A stretch of DNA of 64,000 nt from CALFXN01 sp937957815 (GCA_036788195.1 DAIQNX010000014.1:1-64000), one strand, 5' to 3'. Shown: positions 49,556 through 58,661, counted from the first letter of the stretch. Translations and numbers: made by a program. Notes: generated by a model from the sequence alone, not told the origin.

Positions 49556-51379
49556 ATGCCGAAAGTTGTGGGAATAGACCTTGGAACGACAAACAGCTGT
49601 ATCGCGGTTCAGGAAGGGGATAACGTCACGATCATCCCCAACACGGAAGGAATGCGGACGACGCCGTCCGTCGTCGCCTTCACGAAAGAAGGAGAACGTC
49701 TCGTCGGACAGCTCGCGAAACGCCAGGCGATCGTGAATCCGGACCGGACGATCATATCGATCAAACGGGATATGGGAACCGACCGGACCGTGAACATAGA
49801 CGGAAAGAAGCACACGCCCCAGGAAATCTCCTCGATGATCCTCCAGAAGCTCAAGAGGGACGCGGAGGACTATCTCGGCGAACCCGTCAAGCAGGCCGTC
49901 ATCACGGTGCCTGCGTATTTCACGGATGCGCAGCGCCAGGCGACGAAAGACGCAGGAACCATCGCGGGACTCGAGGTCCTCCGCATCATCAACGAACCGA
50001 CCGCGGCATGCCTCGCGTATGGCGAGAACAAGCAGGGGGAGCACAAGATTCTCGTATTCGACCTCGGCGGCGGGACGTTCGACGTCTCGATCCTCGACGT
50101 CGGCGAAGGCGTCTTCGAAGTCCTCGCGACTTCCGGAGACAACAGGCTCGGCGGAGACGACTGGGACGCCAGGATCGTGAACTGGATCGTCACCGAATTC
50201 CGGAAGAGCGAAGGGATCGACCTCGCGAACGACAAGATGGCCATGCAGCGCCTGCGGGAAGCTGCGGAAAAGGCCAAGGTCGAGCTCTCTTCGATGCCCG
50301 AGACGGCGATCTCCCTTCCGTTCATCACCGCGAACGCGTCCGGACCCAAACACCTCGAACTGTCGCTCTCCCGGGCGAAGTTCGAGGAGATGACGAACGA
50401 CCTTCTCGAGCGCGTCGTCACGCCCACGAAGCGGGCACTCGAGGACTCCGGACTTTCGTCCTCGGAAGTCGACAAGGTCCTTCTCGTCGGAGGCTCGACG
50501 CGAATGCCGATGGTCCAGCGGAAGATCCGGGAGCTCATGGGCAAGGAACCGACGAAAGGCATCAACCCCGACGAATGCGTCGCGGCGGGGGCGGCGATCC
50601 AGGGAGCGATCCTGACCGGGCAGCACAAGGACATCGTTCTCGTCGACGTGACGCCACTCTCGCTGGGTCTCGAAACGCTCGGCGGGGTCTTCACGAAGAT
50701 TATCGAACGGAACACGGCGATTCCGGTCTCCAAGAGTCAGGTCTTCACGACCGCCGGCAACAGCCAGACCCAGGTCGAGATCAAGGTCCTCCAGGGAGAG
50801 CGCGCGATGGCTTCGGACAACGTCAAACTCGGCGACTTCTCGCTCGACGGAATTCCGCCGGCGCCGCGCGGCGTTCCCCAGATCGAGGTGACCTTCAACA
50901 TCGACGTCAACGGGATTCTCAACGTCACGGCGAAGGATAAGGGAACCGGAAAGGCGCAGCATATCACGATCCAGTCGTCGCACCTTTCCAAGGAAGAGAT
51001 CGAACGCATGAAAAACTCGGCCGAGGAAAACGAGGAGAGTGACCGGAAGAAACGGGAGCTTGCCGAGACCCGCAACGAGGCGGATTCCCTCATTTTCGCC
51101 GTCGAGAAGCTTCAGTCGGATCTCGGCGACAAGATGAGCTCGGAGGAGAAAGGGCGTCTCAATTCGCTTGCCGACGATGTCCGGAATGCGCTGAAGGACG
51201 ACGACGTCCCGAAGGTCAAGGAAGCCTGCGAGAAACTCAGCAAGGAGATGCAGGAGTTCTCGACGCGCCTCTACGCGTCGGCGCAACAGGGACAGTCCGA
51301 CGCCTCCGGAACCGGCGAGGCGAAAAACACCCAGAATGCGGGAGCGGAAACGGTCGACGCGGAGTTCAGCGACCAGTGA
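49556..51379 (+). CDS. dnaK: Molecular chaperone DnaK (Hsp70)
   Basis: ATP-driven chaperone, 607 residues. The nucleotide-binding domain has VVGIDLGTTNSCIAV, VFDLGGGTFDVSIL, NEPTAACLAYG and VLLVGGSTRMPMVQR. The substrate-binding domain starts at about 385 (LVDVTPLSLGLETLGGVFTK), with the helical lid to the acidic C terminus. The ATG lies seven bases after GATGAGGTG. It is followed by dnaJ after 29 bases. All key motifs are intact, in contrast to the second Hsp70 at 54839. Confidence 0.98.
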   Translation: MPKVVGIDLGTTNSCIAVQEGDNVTIIPNTEGMRTTPSVVAFTKEGERLVGQLAKRQAIVNPDRTIISIKRDMGTDRTVNIDGKKHTPQEISSMILQKLKRDAEDYLGEPVKQAVITVPAYFTDAQRQATKDAGTIAGLEVLRIINEPTAACLAYGENKQGEHKILVFDLGGGTFDVSILDVGEGVFEVLATSGDNRLGGDDWDARIVNWIVTEFRKSEGIDLANDKMAMQRLREAAEKAKVELSSMPETAISLPFITANASGPKHLELSLSRAKFEEMTNDLLERVVTPTKRALEDSGLSSSEVDKVLLVGGSTRMPMVQRKIRELMGKEPTKGINPDECVAAGAAIQGAILTGQHKDIVLVDVTPLSLGLETLGGVFTKIIERNTAIPVSKSQVFTTAGNSQTQVEIKVLQGERAMASDNVKLGDFSLDGIPPAPRGVPQIEVTFNIDVNGILNVTAKDKGTGKAQHITIQSSHLSKEEIERMKNSAEENEESDRKKRELAETRNEADSLIFAVEKLQSDLGDKMSSEEKGRLNSLADDVRNALKDDDVPKVKEACEKLSKEMQEFSTRLYASAQQGQSDASGTGEAKNTQNAGAETVDAEFSDQ

Positions 51380-51408
51380 TCGGCGAAACGGCGAAGAGGT
51401 GAGGTCGA

Positions 51409-52545
51409 GTGCCCGGCGCACGAGACGACTACTATGAGATTCTGGGGGTTCCCCGGGACGCGTCGGCGACGGACATAAAGAAGGCCTACCGGCAGCTTGT
51501 CCGAAAATACCATCCCGACGCGAACCCCGGAAACAGGGATGCCGAGGAACACTTCAAAAGGGTGAACGAGGCCTACGAAGTTCTCGGAGATGCTCAGAAA
51601 CGGGCGCAGTACGACCAGTTCGGAACGGTTGGGGACATGTCCGGAGGGGGGAGCCCGTTCGAAGGATTCGGAGGAATGGGAGATCTCTTCGGCGATCTGT
51701 TCGAGAGTGTCTTCAGCGGCGGGACGGGACGGCGGAGGGCCAGCCCCAATGCCCCCCGTCAGGGAGACGACCTCGAACTCCGGCTGTCGGTGACGCTCGA
51801 GGAAGCCGCGACCGGAACGAAAAAAGCGGTTGAGATCCCGCGATGGGAAACGTGCGAGACCTGCCGCGGGAGTGGCGCCGCGCCGGGGACGAAGGCCGAA
51901 ACGTGCGAGACCTGCCGCGGTTCGGGGCAGGTGGAGACGCGGCAGCAGACGCCGTTCGGCCAGTTCGTATCCGTCAATACCTGTCCGAGGTGCGGCGGAA
52001 CCGGAAAATTCATTCGGACACCCTGTCCCGATTGCAGCGGACAGGGGAGAACGCGAAAGCGAAAATCCGTCGATGTGCGGATTCCCGCAGGCGTGGACAC
52101 GGGAACGCGACTCCGGATTTCGGGCGAAGGAGAGGCCGGGATCAACGGCGGACCTGCGGGCGACCTGTATCTCGTCGTCGAGGTTGCGGAACATCGCGAT
52201 TTCAAGCGGGACGGCGCGGATCTCCATTGCAGGCTGACCGTCACGTTCCCGCAGGTTGCGCTCGGATGTACCGTTCCGGTCCGGACGTTGACCGGTGAGT
52301 CGGAAACCCTTGAGATTCCGGCGGGGACGCAGCCCGGCAAGGTCTTCAGGATCAGGGGGAAGGGGATGCCCCGGCTCCGGGGGGCGCGGGGAACCGGCGA
52401 TCTTTTCGTCCACACGGTTGTGGACGTTCCGACGAAACTGACGGACAAGCAGCGGGCGCTCCTCGAGGCGCTCGCGAAGGAGATGAACGTCGAAGTCGCC
52501 GATCAGGGACTCTTCGCGAAGTTCAAGACCCTCTTCGGGGGATGA
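51409..52545 (+). CDS. dnaJ: Chaperone protein DnaJ
   Basis: Co-chaperone that loads substrates on DnaK, 378 residues. It has a J domain (6-70) with HPD at 35-37 and a Gly/Phe-rich linker (GGGSPFEGFGGMGDLFGD). Four zinc-binding repeats follow (CETCRGSG twice, CPRCGGTG, CPDCSGQG), then the C-terminal substrate domain. The start is GTG at 51409. It closes the HrcA-controlled block; no T-run terminator follows. Confidence 0.97.
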   Translation: MPGARDDYYEILGVPRDASATDIKKAYRQLVRKYHPDANPGNRDAEEHFKRVNEAYEVLGDAQKRAQYDQFGTVGDMSGGGSPFEGFGGMGDLFGDLFESVFSGGTGRRRASPNAPRQGDDLELRLSVTLEEAATGTKKAVEIPRWETCETCRGSGAAPGTKAETCETCRGSGQVETRQQTPFGQFVSVNTCPRCGGTGKFIRTPCPDCSGQGRTRKRKSVDVRIPAGVDTGTRLRISGEGEAGINGGPAGDLYLVVEVAEHRDFKRDGADLHCRLTVTFPQVALGCTVPVRTLTGESETLEIPAGTQPGKVFRIRGKGMPRLRGARGTGDLFVHTVVDVPTKLTDKQRALLEALAKEMNVEVADQGLFAKFKTLFGG

Positions 52546-52584
52546 TGAACCCTCTGTGGTACAATGAACGGCAAACGAGCGGAG

Positions 52585-52608
52585 ACGGGGAGGCGATAGC
52601 CTCCCCGT
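52585..52608 (+). promoter_or_regulatory. Hairpin in the dnaJ-prmA gap
   Basis: Perfect ten-base stem ACGGGGAGGC/GCCTCCCCGT (52585-52594 with 52599-52608), GATA loop, no T-run. A TACAAT lies upstream at 52560-52565 without a clear -35 box. It may be a weak terminator of the chaperone operon or a leader structure of the prmA transcript. Confidence 0.45.
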
Positions 52609-52654
52609 TCGTCTCTCCGGAACGGATCGAAGTGAGGATGGAGGAGGGAACATC

Positions 52655-53548
52655 GTGACACAGGAGAATTTCTGGTGGTATATCACCGTGGGCGCTCCGA
52701 AGGAGCGCGAGGACTTTCTCGCGTCTCTCGCGGACCTTTCGGGGTGCATTGGTGCGGAGATGTCCGAATCCGCGTCCTCGACGGAGTCGGAGGTCCGCTC
52801 CCGGTTCTATTTCGTCTGTTCCAGTCCCCTGGAACACTGGAACAAAGTTGTAACGGACCTGCTGCTTCCGTGGTCCGAGATGCGGATCGTCGACATGGGC
52901 CGCGTGGAGAACAGGGAGTGGCATACGAAGTGGAAGGACGCCTTTCCCCCGAAACCGGTCGGCTCGAAGCTGATCGTGATGGCACCCTGGCACGACGTCG
53001 AAGCGTCGGAGGGGCGCATCCCCGTACGCATCGATCCGGGGTCGGCGTTCGGCACGGGGTATCACGAGAGCACGCAGATCGTTCTCGAGCTTCTCGAAGA
53101 TCTCGTTTCCGAAGGCGCGAGAGTCGCCGACATCGGTACTGGATCGGGAATCCTCTTTATCTCCGCGCTGCTTCTCGGGGCCGCTTCCGCGACCGTCAGG
53201 GACCTCGATCCGGCGGTCCTCGATGAGGTGCGGAAGAATATGCGCTTCAACGGTACGGATCCGGCGGCCGTCGATCTCGCCGTCGGAAATCTCCTCGACG
53301 GACTGACCGGTCAGTTCGACATCCTTACCGCGAACATCCTCATGGAACCGCTTCTCGACATGGTGCCCCGCGTTCGTGACGTCCTTTCCGCGCGGGGTGT
53401 GGCGATCTTCTCGGGGCTCCTCGCGAAGGAACGCGACCGTTTCCTCGACGCTCTTCACGCAGCGGGGCTCTCCGAGGAACGAGAACTCTTCTCCGGGGAG
53501 TGGTGGGGAGTCTCCGCGCGAATTCATGGAGCACCGTCTCGAGGGTAG
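52655..53548 (+). CDS. prmA: Ribosomal protein L11 methyltransferase
   Basis: Trimethylates ribosomal protein L11 with SAM. The 297-residue product has the N-terminal substrate-recognition region (about 1-100) and a class I methyltransferase domain with RIDPGSAFGTGYHESTQIVL, VADIGTGSGILFISALLLGA and DILTANILMEPLLDM, all PrmA marks. The start is GTG at 52655 behind GGAGGAGGGA. The dnaJ-prmA order is common in Firmicutes too. It overlaps mtaB by 23 bases. Confidence 0.94.
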   Translation: MTQENFWWYITVGAPKEREDFLASLADLSGCIGAEMSESASSTESEVRSRFYFVCSSPLEHWNKVVTDLLLPWSEMRIVDMGRVENREWHTKWKDAFPPKPVGSKLIVMAPWHDVEASEGRIPVRIDPGSAFGTGYHESTQIVLELLEDLVSEGARVADIGTGSGILFISALLLGAASATVRDLDPAVLDEVRKNMRFNGTDPAAVDLAVGNLLDGLTGQFDILTANILMEPLLDMVPRVRDVLSARGVAIFSGLLAKERDRFLDALHAAGLSEERELFSGEWWGVSARIHGAPSRG

Positions 53549-54842
53549 GCGCGTCCGCATCGTCACGCTCGGATGCCGGACGAATCTTTCCGAAGGCGAA
53601 TCACTCGCTTCCGCCGTCGAAGCGGATGGAGCGCGGCTCGTGGACGATGCTTCCTGGGACGCGGCGGTACTCGTCTCCTGTTCCGTGACGGCCGAGGCCG
53701 ACCGGAAGTGCCGCCAGGTTGTCCGGCGCCTTCGGAGGGAGCGGCCGGACGGCATTGTCGTCGCGTGCGGATGCTGGGCGCAGGCGATCGACGAGGGACG
53801 GGCCGCCGAACTCGGCGTCGATATCGTCGTCGGAAACCGCCGGAAGGGAGAAATCCCTGGGCTCCTCGCCGGCTGCCTTCCCGGCCGCCCTTTCCGGCCC
53901 GTGACGCTCCGCGGCGACGTCCGCAACGACCGTCACTGGGACGACCTCCCGCTTCGCGCCCCCTCGCTTCACACACGCGCTTTCCTGAAGGTCCAGGACG
54001 GATGTGACCACTTCTGTTCGTACTGCGTCATTCCGTATCTCCGGGGACGTTCAGTCAGTCGTCCGCTCGCCGGCGTGATCGAAGACGTTCGTTCGGTCGT
54101 CGCGGCGGGCTGCCGGGAGATCGTCCTGTCGGGAATTCACCTCGGGGATTACCGGGACGTGGATGGAACCCGCCTGGGGGGCCTCGTGTCTCGTGTCGCG
54201 TCGCTCGAAGGGGTGAAGCGCATCCGATTCGGATCCCTCGAGCCCTTCTCGCTCGACGAAACGTTGCTGAGCGTCCTGGCCGCCACGGAGACGTTCTGCA
54301 GGCACCTGCACCTGCCCCTGCAGAGCGGAGACGACCGGGTCCTCGCGCGTATGCGGCGCGGACATACGGCCGGGGCCTTCCTGAAACTCGTCGGGCGCGT
54401 GCGGAACATGCTCGGCGAGGATATCCATATCAGCACGGATGTTCTCGTCGGCTTTCCCGGAGAGACCGACGAGGCATTCGACAACACCCTCCGCGTCCTT
54501 GACGAGGCTGGAATCGCGAGAACGCATGTCTTTCCTTTTTCGCCCCGTGCCGGAACCCCGGCCGCCGCATTCTCCGACAGGGTTCCGGAAGGGACGGTCG
54601 CGTCCCGCGTGTCGATCGTGCGGGGGCGTTCGGAGGAACGCCTCGCGGCGTATGCGCGTCGTTTCGTGGGACGAATCGTTCCTATCCTCGCCGAACGGAG
54701 CGACGGAACGTCGGTCGAGGGGCTGACGCCAGAATATCTCCGCGTCGAGGCGTCAGGAACCGCGCGTTCCGGGAGCATCGTGCCGGTGCTCGTCACGGGG
54801 ACCGGCGACGAGATCGTCCGGGGAGAGGTGTTTCTGCCGTGA
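53526..54842 (+). CDS. mtaB: tRNA t6A37 methylthiotransferase MtaB
   Basis: Radical-SAM enzyme that adds a methylthio group to t6A at position 37 of tRNA. The 438-residue product has the N-terminal UPF0004 domain (VRIVTLGCRTNLSEGE; VSCSVTAEADRKCRQ; VVACGCWAQA) with its three cysteines, and the radical-SAM motif VQDGCDHFCSYCVIPYLRG. It also has SGIHLGDY, LHLPLQSGDD and a C-terminal TRAM domain. The opening resembles MtaB more than MiaB. ATG at 53526 lies within the prmA end. Confidence 0.93.
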   Translation: MEHRLEGRRVRIVTLGCRTNLSEGESLASAVEADGARLVDDASWDAAVLVSCSVTAEADRKCRQVVRRLRRERPDGIVVACGCWAQAIDEGRAAELGVDIVVGNRRKGEIPGLLAGCLPGRPFRPVTLRGDVRNDRHWDDLPLRAPSLHTRAFLKVQDGCDHFCSYCVIPYLRGRSVSRPLAGVIEDVRSVVAAGCREIVLSGIHLGDYRDVDGTRLGGLVSRVASLEGVKRIRFGSLEPFSLDETLLSVLAATETFCRHLHLPLQSGDDRVLARMRRGHTAGAFLKLVGRVRNMLGEDIHISTDVLVGFPGETDEAFDNTLRVLDEAGIARTHVFPFSPRAGTPAAAFSDRVPEGTVASRVSIVRGRSEERLAAYARRFVGRIVPILAERSDGTSVEGLTPEYLRVEASGTARSGSIVPVLVTGTGDEIVRGEVFLP

Positions 54843-56419
54843 CGCGGCCGGGAGTTCCTGAAGTCTTTTCCGGCGAAACGCTCGGAATCGATCTCGGGAC
54901 GCGGTACGCGCTCACGGCACTCCTCCGCGACGGAAAGCCCGTCATTCTCCCGAACCGGTGGGGGGCGATGCGGACGCCCTCCGTTGTCGCGTGGACGCCG
55001 GGCGGATTTCTGGCCGGGGAGGAGGCCCTCCGGATGGAGATCCGCGATCCCGCCCACGTCTGGTGGGATCTGAAACGACAGATCGGGAGTCCGTGGAAGG
55101 CCCGTTGCGGCGTTCGCGCGAGGACGGCCGAGGAACTTCTCGTCCCGATGCTCGTGCTGCTCCGCGAGGACGCCGAGGCGTGGCTCGGCGCGTTCATCAC
55201 GAACTGCGTCCTTACGGTTCCCGCGTATTTCAGTTTTTCGGAACGTTCCGCGATCGCCCGGAGCGCCCGGAGCGCCGGTTTTTCCTCCGTCAGGATCATC
55301 AACGAACCGACGGCCGCGGCGCTCGCGTTCGGACGTCAGGGACGGTTTCTCGTGCTCGACTTCGGTGCCGGAACCGCGGACATCTCGGTGGTCGAGAGCG
55401 AGAACGGCGTATGGCAGGTACTGGAGAGCACCGGAAGAAGCGATGTCGGAGGGCGCGATTTCGATGAGCTCCTCGCGTCGTGGCTCGCCAGGGGAATCGG
55501 GGTTTCGGATGAGGATTCGCCGTTCCGGCGCATGCTGCTTTCCGAGGCGGAGCGTCTCAAGATCGCGCTTTCCGACTACGAACGGTGCGAATGGGTTCCG
55601 TTCGGGGAGGTGGAAGGAAAGGATCCGGTCGTGGTTTCGAGGAACGTCTTCGAACACCTTGTCAGAGACCGGATTTCTGTCGTAGTGGACGACGTGCGCC
55701 GCCTCTGGGATCGCCACAGGCCGGAGAAACTTCTCTTCGTGGGCGGGAGCAGCCGGATTCCGCTGCTCCGCAGAATGCTCGAGGATCGTATTGCCCGCCC
55801 CGAAAGGCTTTCCGTGTGCCCGGACGAGGCGGTCGTCTTCGGGGCCGCGCTCTCGACGGCGTCGGGCGAAAAACTCCTGATCGACGTTCTTTCGCAGAGC
55901 CTCGGGATTATCGCGGCGGACGAAAAGCCCGTGGCTGTCATGGAGAAGGGGACTCCGCTCCCCGCGACGGCGAGGAGGGAGTTTTCGAGCGTCGGTTCGG
56001 GCCCGGTGACGTTGCGGATCGCCCAGGGGGACCCCGGATCGCCCTCCCGGTGGAAGATCATCGGAATCCACACCCTCCGCGACCTGACGAGGGGAGAATC
56101 CGTGGGGCTCGAGTTTCGCGTCGACGGAAGCGGATTGCTTCGGATTGATATAATACGTGCCGACGGAACGGTCCTTCACATCCCGTCCGTCGAGATCGGC
56201 GAGGGGGCGACGCCGGAAGAGCGGGGCAGGATGCCTGAGCTGAAGGAGCTCGAAACGAGGATCGCGTCGATTTCGCCGAAGCTGGTCCCTTCGCAGCGGA
56301 CCAGGATCGAGGCGCTTGCGCGTACGGTCTATTCGATGCGCGACGGAGAGGGATTCGCCGAGGCGGTCTCTCTTCTCGATACGATGATCACAGAAATGGA
56401 GAGGGCTCTGGGCGCATGA
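54839..56419 (+). CDS. Divergent Hsp70-family protein (second DnaK-like chaperone)
   Basis: A 526-residue Hsp70 paralogue. The ATPase motifs are kept: TLGIDLGTRYALTALL, VLDFGAGTADISVVE (DnaK has DLGGGTFD here), NEPTAAALAFG and LLFVGGSSRIPLLRR. The substrate-binding region is recognisable (LIDVLSQSLGIIAADEKPVA) but strongly diverged, and the helical lid is short, giving 80 residues less than DnaK. The start is GTG at 54839, overlapping mtaB. It is coupled by ATGA to a J-domain gene, so the two probably form a dedicated chaperone pair, similar in idea to HscA-HscB. No iron-sulfur assembly gene is adjacent. Confidence 0.92.
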   Translation: MTRPGVPEVFSGETLGIDLGTRYALTALLRDGKPVILPNRWGAMRTPSVVAWTPGGFLAGEEALRMEIRDPAHVWWDLKRQIGSPWKARCGVRARTAEELLVPMLVLLREDAEAWLGAFITNCVLTVPAYFSFSERSAIARSARSAGFSSVRIINEPTAAALAFGRQGRFLVLDFGAGTADISVVESENGVWQVLESTGRSDVGGRDFDELLASWLARGIGVSDEDSPFRRMLLSEAERLKIALSDYERCEWVPFGEVEGKDPVVVSRNVFEHLVRDRISVVVDDVRRLWDRHRPEKLLFVGGSSRIPLLRRMLEDRIARPERLSVCPDEAVVFGAALSTASGEKLLIDVLSQSLGIIAADEKPVAVMEKGTPLPATARREFSSVGSGPVTLRIAQGDPGSPSRWKIIGIHTLRDLTRGESVGLEFRVDGSGLLRIDIIRADGTVLHIPSVEIGEGATPEERGRMPELKELETRIASISPKLVPSQRTRIEALARTVYSMRDGEGFAEAVSLLDTMITEMERALGA

Positions 56420-57423
56420 GCGCAGCATTCGATATCGTCGAGAATCTCGAAATACTCGGTCTTGTTCCTGGGTCGACCATGAAGGACATACGGTCGGCAT
56501 TCCGTCGCCTTGCGCTGACGTGCCACCCGGATATCGCCGGTCCCCAGTCCGAAAAGGCGTTCGAACGCATCACGGGGGCCTACATGCTTCTCAGGAACCT
56601 TTCCCCTGAGCTCCTCCTCAACCCTCCCGCTCCCGACGAAAAACGGAAGAAGAGCCGTTCCGGTTCACCGTTCGCCAGGGAACGCGGAGGACAGACGCGG
56701 CGAAAGACCTCGCGGGCGGAGGGTACGGAAACGACGGCGAATGAGGACGAGCACATCCGCGATCTTCGGCTCGAGAAGGCGCTTCTCGACGCCGAACTCG
56801 GGATGGCGCGGCTGCGCCGGCACCTGGAGACGAAGGAGGAAGAGTCAGAGATCGGACGCCTGACGCTTCGATTCACGAGTTCGCATCCCTCGGTCCGTCT
56901 GCTCGCCGTAACGGCTTCCGCCCGCTGGATCGCTTTTCCGCTCCTTCAGGGCGCTTTGGAAGACATGCTGCGTCGTTTTTCCCCCGACAGGGAGATGCTG
57001 CTTCTCGTTTCGGACCTTTCGAGCGACAGAGACCTGCAGTCCCGGCTCGCGGCGGCGATCGCGTCGAGGGCGGTCGCTCTCGACGAGGATGTCGCGCTCC
57101 TCTTTCTGCAGTGGATCGGGGCAATCCGCGAGAGGGGCGATTTTCTCGCGAAGTTTCTGGCGCATCCGTCGCAGAGGGTGATCGCCGGTGCTTTGCAGCG
57201 ATGGCCCGCGAAGCATCCCCTGCCCGACGATCTCAGTCTCATACGGCTTCTCAGGATCGACGACGAAGCGGTTCTCCTGCCGCTCCTGCGTCTCCTCAGG
57301 GGGACGGCGGCACGCGTGCCTGCGTGGGCGCGAGCGCGTCTCAGAAATCTCTCCGAAAATCACCCGTCGCAGGGGGTCCGGGTTTGGGCGAGGTCTATTG
57401 TAGGGAGTCCGGATCTGTTATAA
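56416..57423 (+). CDS. J-domain protein with helical-repeat C terminus
   Basis: A 335-residue protein: J domain at residues 5-62 with the HPD tripeptide at 37-39 (LTCHPDIAG), a basic Arg/Lys/Ser-rich linker (about 75-105), a short coiled coil (about 112-145), and an all-helical region (about 150-335) of leucine/arginine-rich HEAT-like repeats. It has no zinc fingers and no Gly/Phe region, so it is a class C J protein. The ATGA overlap with the divergent Hsp70 points to a partner role. The helical region probably selects a client, which is unknown. Confidence 0.85.
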   Translation: MSAAFDIVENLEILGLVPGSTMKDIRSAFRRLALTCHPDIAGPQSEKAFERITGAYMLLRNLSPELLLNPPAPDEKRKKSRSGSPFARERGGQTRRKTSRAEGTETTANEDEHIRDLRLEKALLDAELGMARLRRHLETKEEESEIGRLTLRFTSSHPSVRLLAVTASARWIAFPLLQGALEDMLRRFSPDREMLLLVSDLSSDRDLQSRLAAAIASRAVALDEDVALLFLQWIGAIRERGDFLAKFLAHPSQRVIAGALQRWPAKHPLPDDLSLIRLLRIDDEAVLLPLLRLLRGTAARVPAWARARLRNLSENHPSQGVRVWARSIVGSPDLL

Positions 57424-57454
57424 AATGCTCTTTACGGAATTCGAAAGGGATGAG

Positions 57455-57796
57455 ATGCGTATGTCCTGTCTCTTCTGCGGTATGGTTGACGGAACCGTGC
57501 CGTGTGACTGTGTCTTCAGGGACGACGACGTTCTGGTGATCCGCGACGTTCGTCCCCAGGCGCCGACGCATCTTCTCGTAATCCCCACGGTTCATGTGGA
57601 GTCCGTTGATGCCGTGGAGGATCCCTCTCTCTGGTCCCGCATAATGGATCGTGCGCGCCGGGTTGCCGGGGAGTTCAAGCTTCACGAGGAAGGGTACCGT
57701 CTCGTGATCAATTGTGGTACTCTTGCTGGTCAGACAATCCCCCACCTTCATATTCACCTCTTGGCAGGACGCCCCTTCAGGTGGCCTCCGGGATAG
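57455..57796 (+). CDS. HIT-family (histidine triad) nucleotide-binding protein
   Basis: A 113-residue HINT-type hydrolase of adenosine phosphoramidates or similar nucleotides. It begins with the zinc-type MSCLFCGMVDG, has VIRDVRPQAPTHLLVIP, and ends with the triad HLHIHLLAGR. ATG at 57455 or 57461 is possible; AAGGGA fits either. A TATAAA at 57419-57424 suggests a start of transcription here. It lies upstream of rpsU and yqeY, a frequent arrangement. Confidence 0.93.
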   Translation: MRMSCLFCGMVDGTVPCDCVFRDDDVLVIRDVRPQAPTHLLVIPTVHVESVDAVEDPSLWSRIMDRARRVAGEFKLHEEGYRLVINCGTLAGQTIPHLHIHLLAGRPFRWPPG

Positions 57797-57828
57797 ATGC
57801 GGGTGGCAGAGAAAGGGGGGAACAGACC

Positions 57829-58020
57829 GTGACGACGGTGGTTCGGAGAGATAACGAATCCCTTGAGGATGCCCTCAGGAGGTTCAAACGAGAGGTGTCG
57901 AAAGTCGGAACGCTTCGTGAGGTTCGAAAGAGGGAGCATTACGAGAAGCCGAGTGAAGCCAAAAAGCTGAAGAGGGCTGCGGCGGCCCGTAATGCGCGGA
58001 AGCACAGGAGCAGGGGGTAA
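57829..58020 (+). CDS. rpsU: 30S ribosomal protein S21
   Basis: A 63-residue basic ribosomal protein needed for initiation on natural mRNAs. The sequence TTVVRRDNESLEDALRRFKR is typical, with the conserved REHYEKPSEAKKLKR. The start is GTG at 57829 behind GAAAGGGGGG; the frame is open further upstream but overlaps the HIT gene. It lies six bases before yqeY, the usual partner. Confidence 0.95.
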   Translation: MTTVVRRDNESLEDALRRFKREVSKVGTLREVRKREHYEKPSEAKKLKRAAAARNARKHRSRG

Positions 58021-58026
58021 TAGACC

Positions 58027-58494
58027 ATGAGCGTCGGTCTTCAGAAACGAATTTCCGACGACCTTGTGGAAGCCATGAAGGCGCGGCGTCAGATGGAGCT
58101 CTCCGCTATCCGCATGCTGAAGGCGGAACTGCAGCGGGCCCAGGCGGAAGTCGGCCGTTCCGTCGAGTTGAACGACGACGACTGTGTCGCGGTCGTCCGT
58201 CGGCTCATCAAACAGCGGAGGGAGGCGGCGGAGCAATTCGCCGCAGGCGGAGCCCGGGACCGAGCGGACGCTGAAATGAACGAGGCGGCCTTTCTCGAGC
58301 GGTATCTGCCCAGACAGCTTTCCGAAGACGAACTCCTGCGCCTCGTCGAGTCCGTAGCCACGGGAGTGAAGGCTGCCGGACCGCGCGATATGGGGCGGGT
58401 CATGAGCGCCGTCATGAACGAAGTGAAGGGTCAGGCCGACGGCAAGAGGGTCAAATCCGTCGTTCAGAAATACCTCGAATCCCTCGCGAGCTAG
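58027..58494 (+). CDS. yqeY: YqeY/GatB-domain protein
   Basis: A 155-residue helical protein of the YqeY family, homologous to the tail of GatB (amidotransferase subunit). Marks are MELSAIRMLKAELQRAQ, DDDCVAVVRRLIKQRREAAE and the C-terminal GRVMSAVMNEVKGQADG. It has been tied to tRNA interaction, but the function in free-standing form is unclear. It follows rpsU and is closed by a terminator. Confidence 0.94.
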   Translation: MSVGLQKRISDDLVEAMKARRQMELSAIRMLKAELQRAQAEVGRSVELNDDDCVAVVRRLIKQRREAAEQFAAGGARDRADAEMNEAAFLERYLPRQLSEDELLRLVESVATGVKAAGPRDMGRVMSAVMNEVKGQADGKRVKSVVQKYLESLAS

Positions 58495-58515
58495 CCACGC
58501 TTCGAGACATTGAGG

Positions 58516-58541
58516 AAGCCGGGTATCCCCCGGCTTTTTTT
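58516..58541 (+). terminator. Rho-independent terminator after yqeY
   Basis: Eight-base stem AAGCCGGG/CCCGGCTT (58516-58523 with 58529-58536), five-base loop, with seven T at 58535-58541. Confidence 0.92.
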
Positions 58542-58607
58542 GTTTGTCCTCCCGGCCGGGACATGAGGCCAAAAGTCCCGCAAAAAATACATCCGTCGGC
58601 TGGAAAT

Positions 58608-58654
58608 ACCCAATATATCGCGTTATCATAGTTTATATTGCCCATATATGGAGG
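58608..58654 (+). promoter_or_regulatory. Pair of NrdR boxes upstream of nrdR-nrdD-nrdG
   Basis: Box 1 (58608-58623) ACCCAATATATCGCGT matches the consensus ACACWATATATWGTGT at 13 of 16 positions. Box 2 (58639-58654), around CCATATATGG, is weaker but keeps the central ATATAT and flanking C and G. The boxes are 31 bp apart, about three helical turns, the spacing NrdR uses. Box 2 overlaps the ribosome site of nrdR, so the operon is probably repressed by its own product when dATP is high. Confidence 0.75.
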
Positions 58655-58661
58655 ATGCCTC

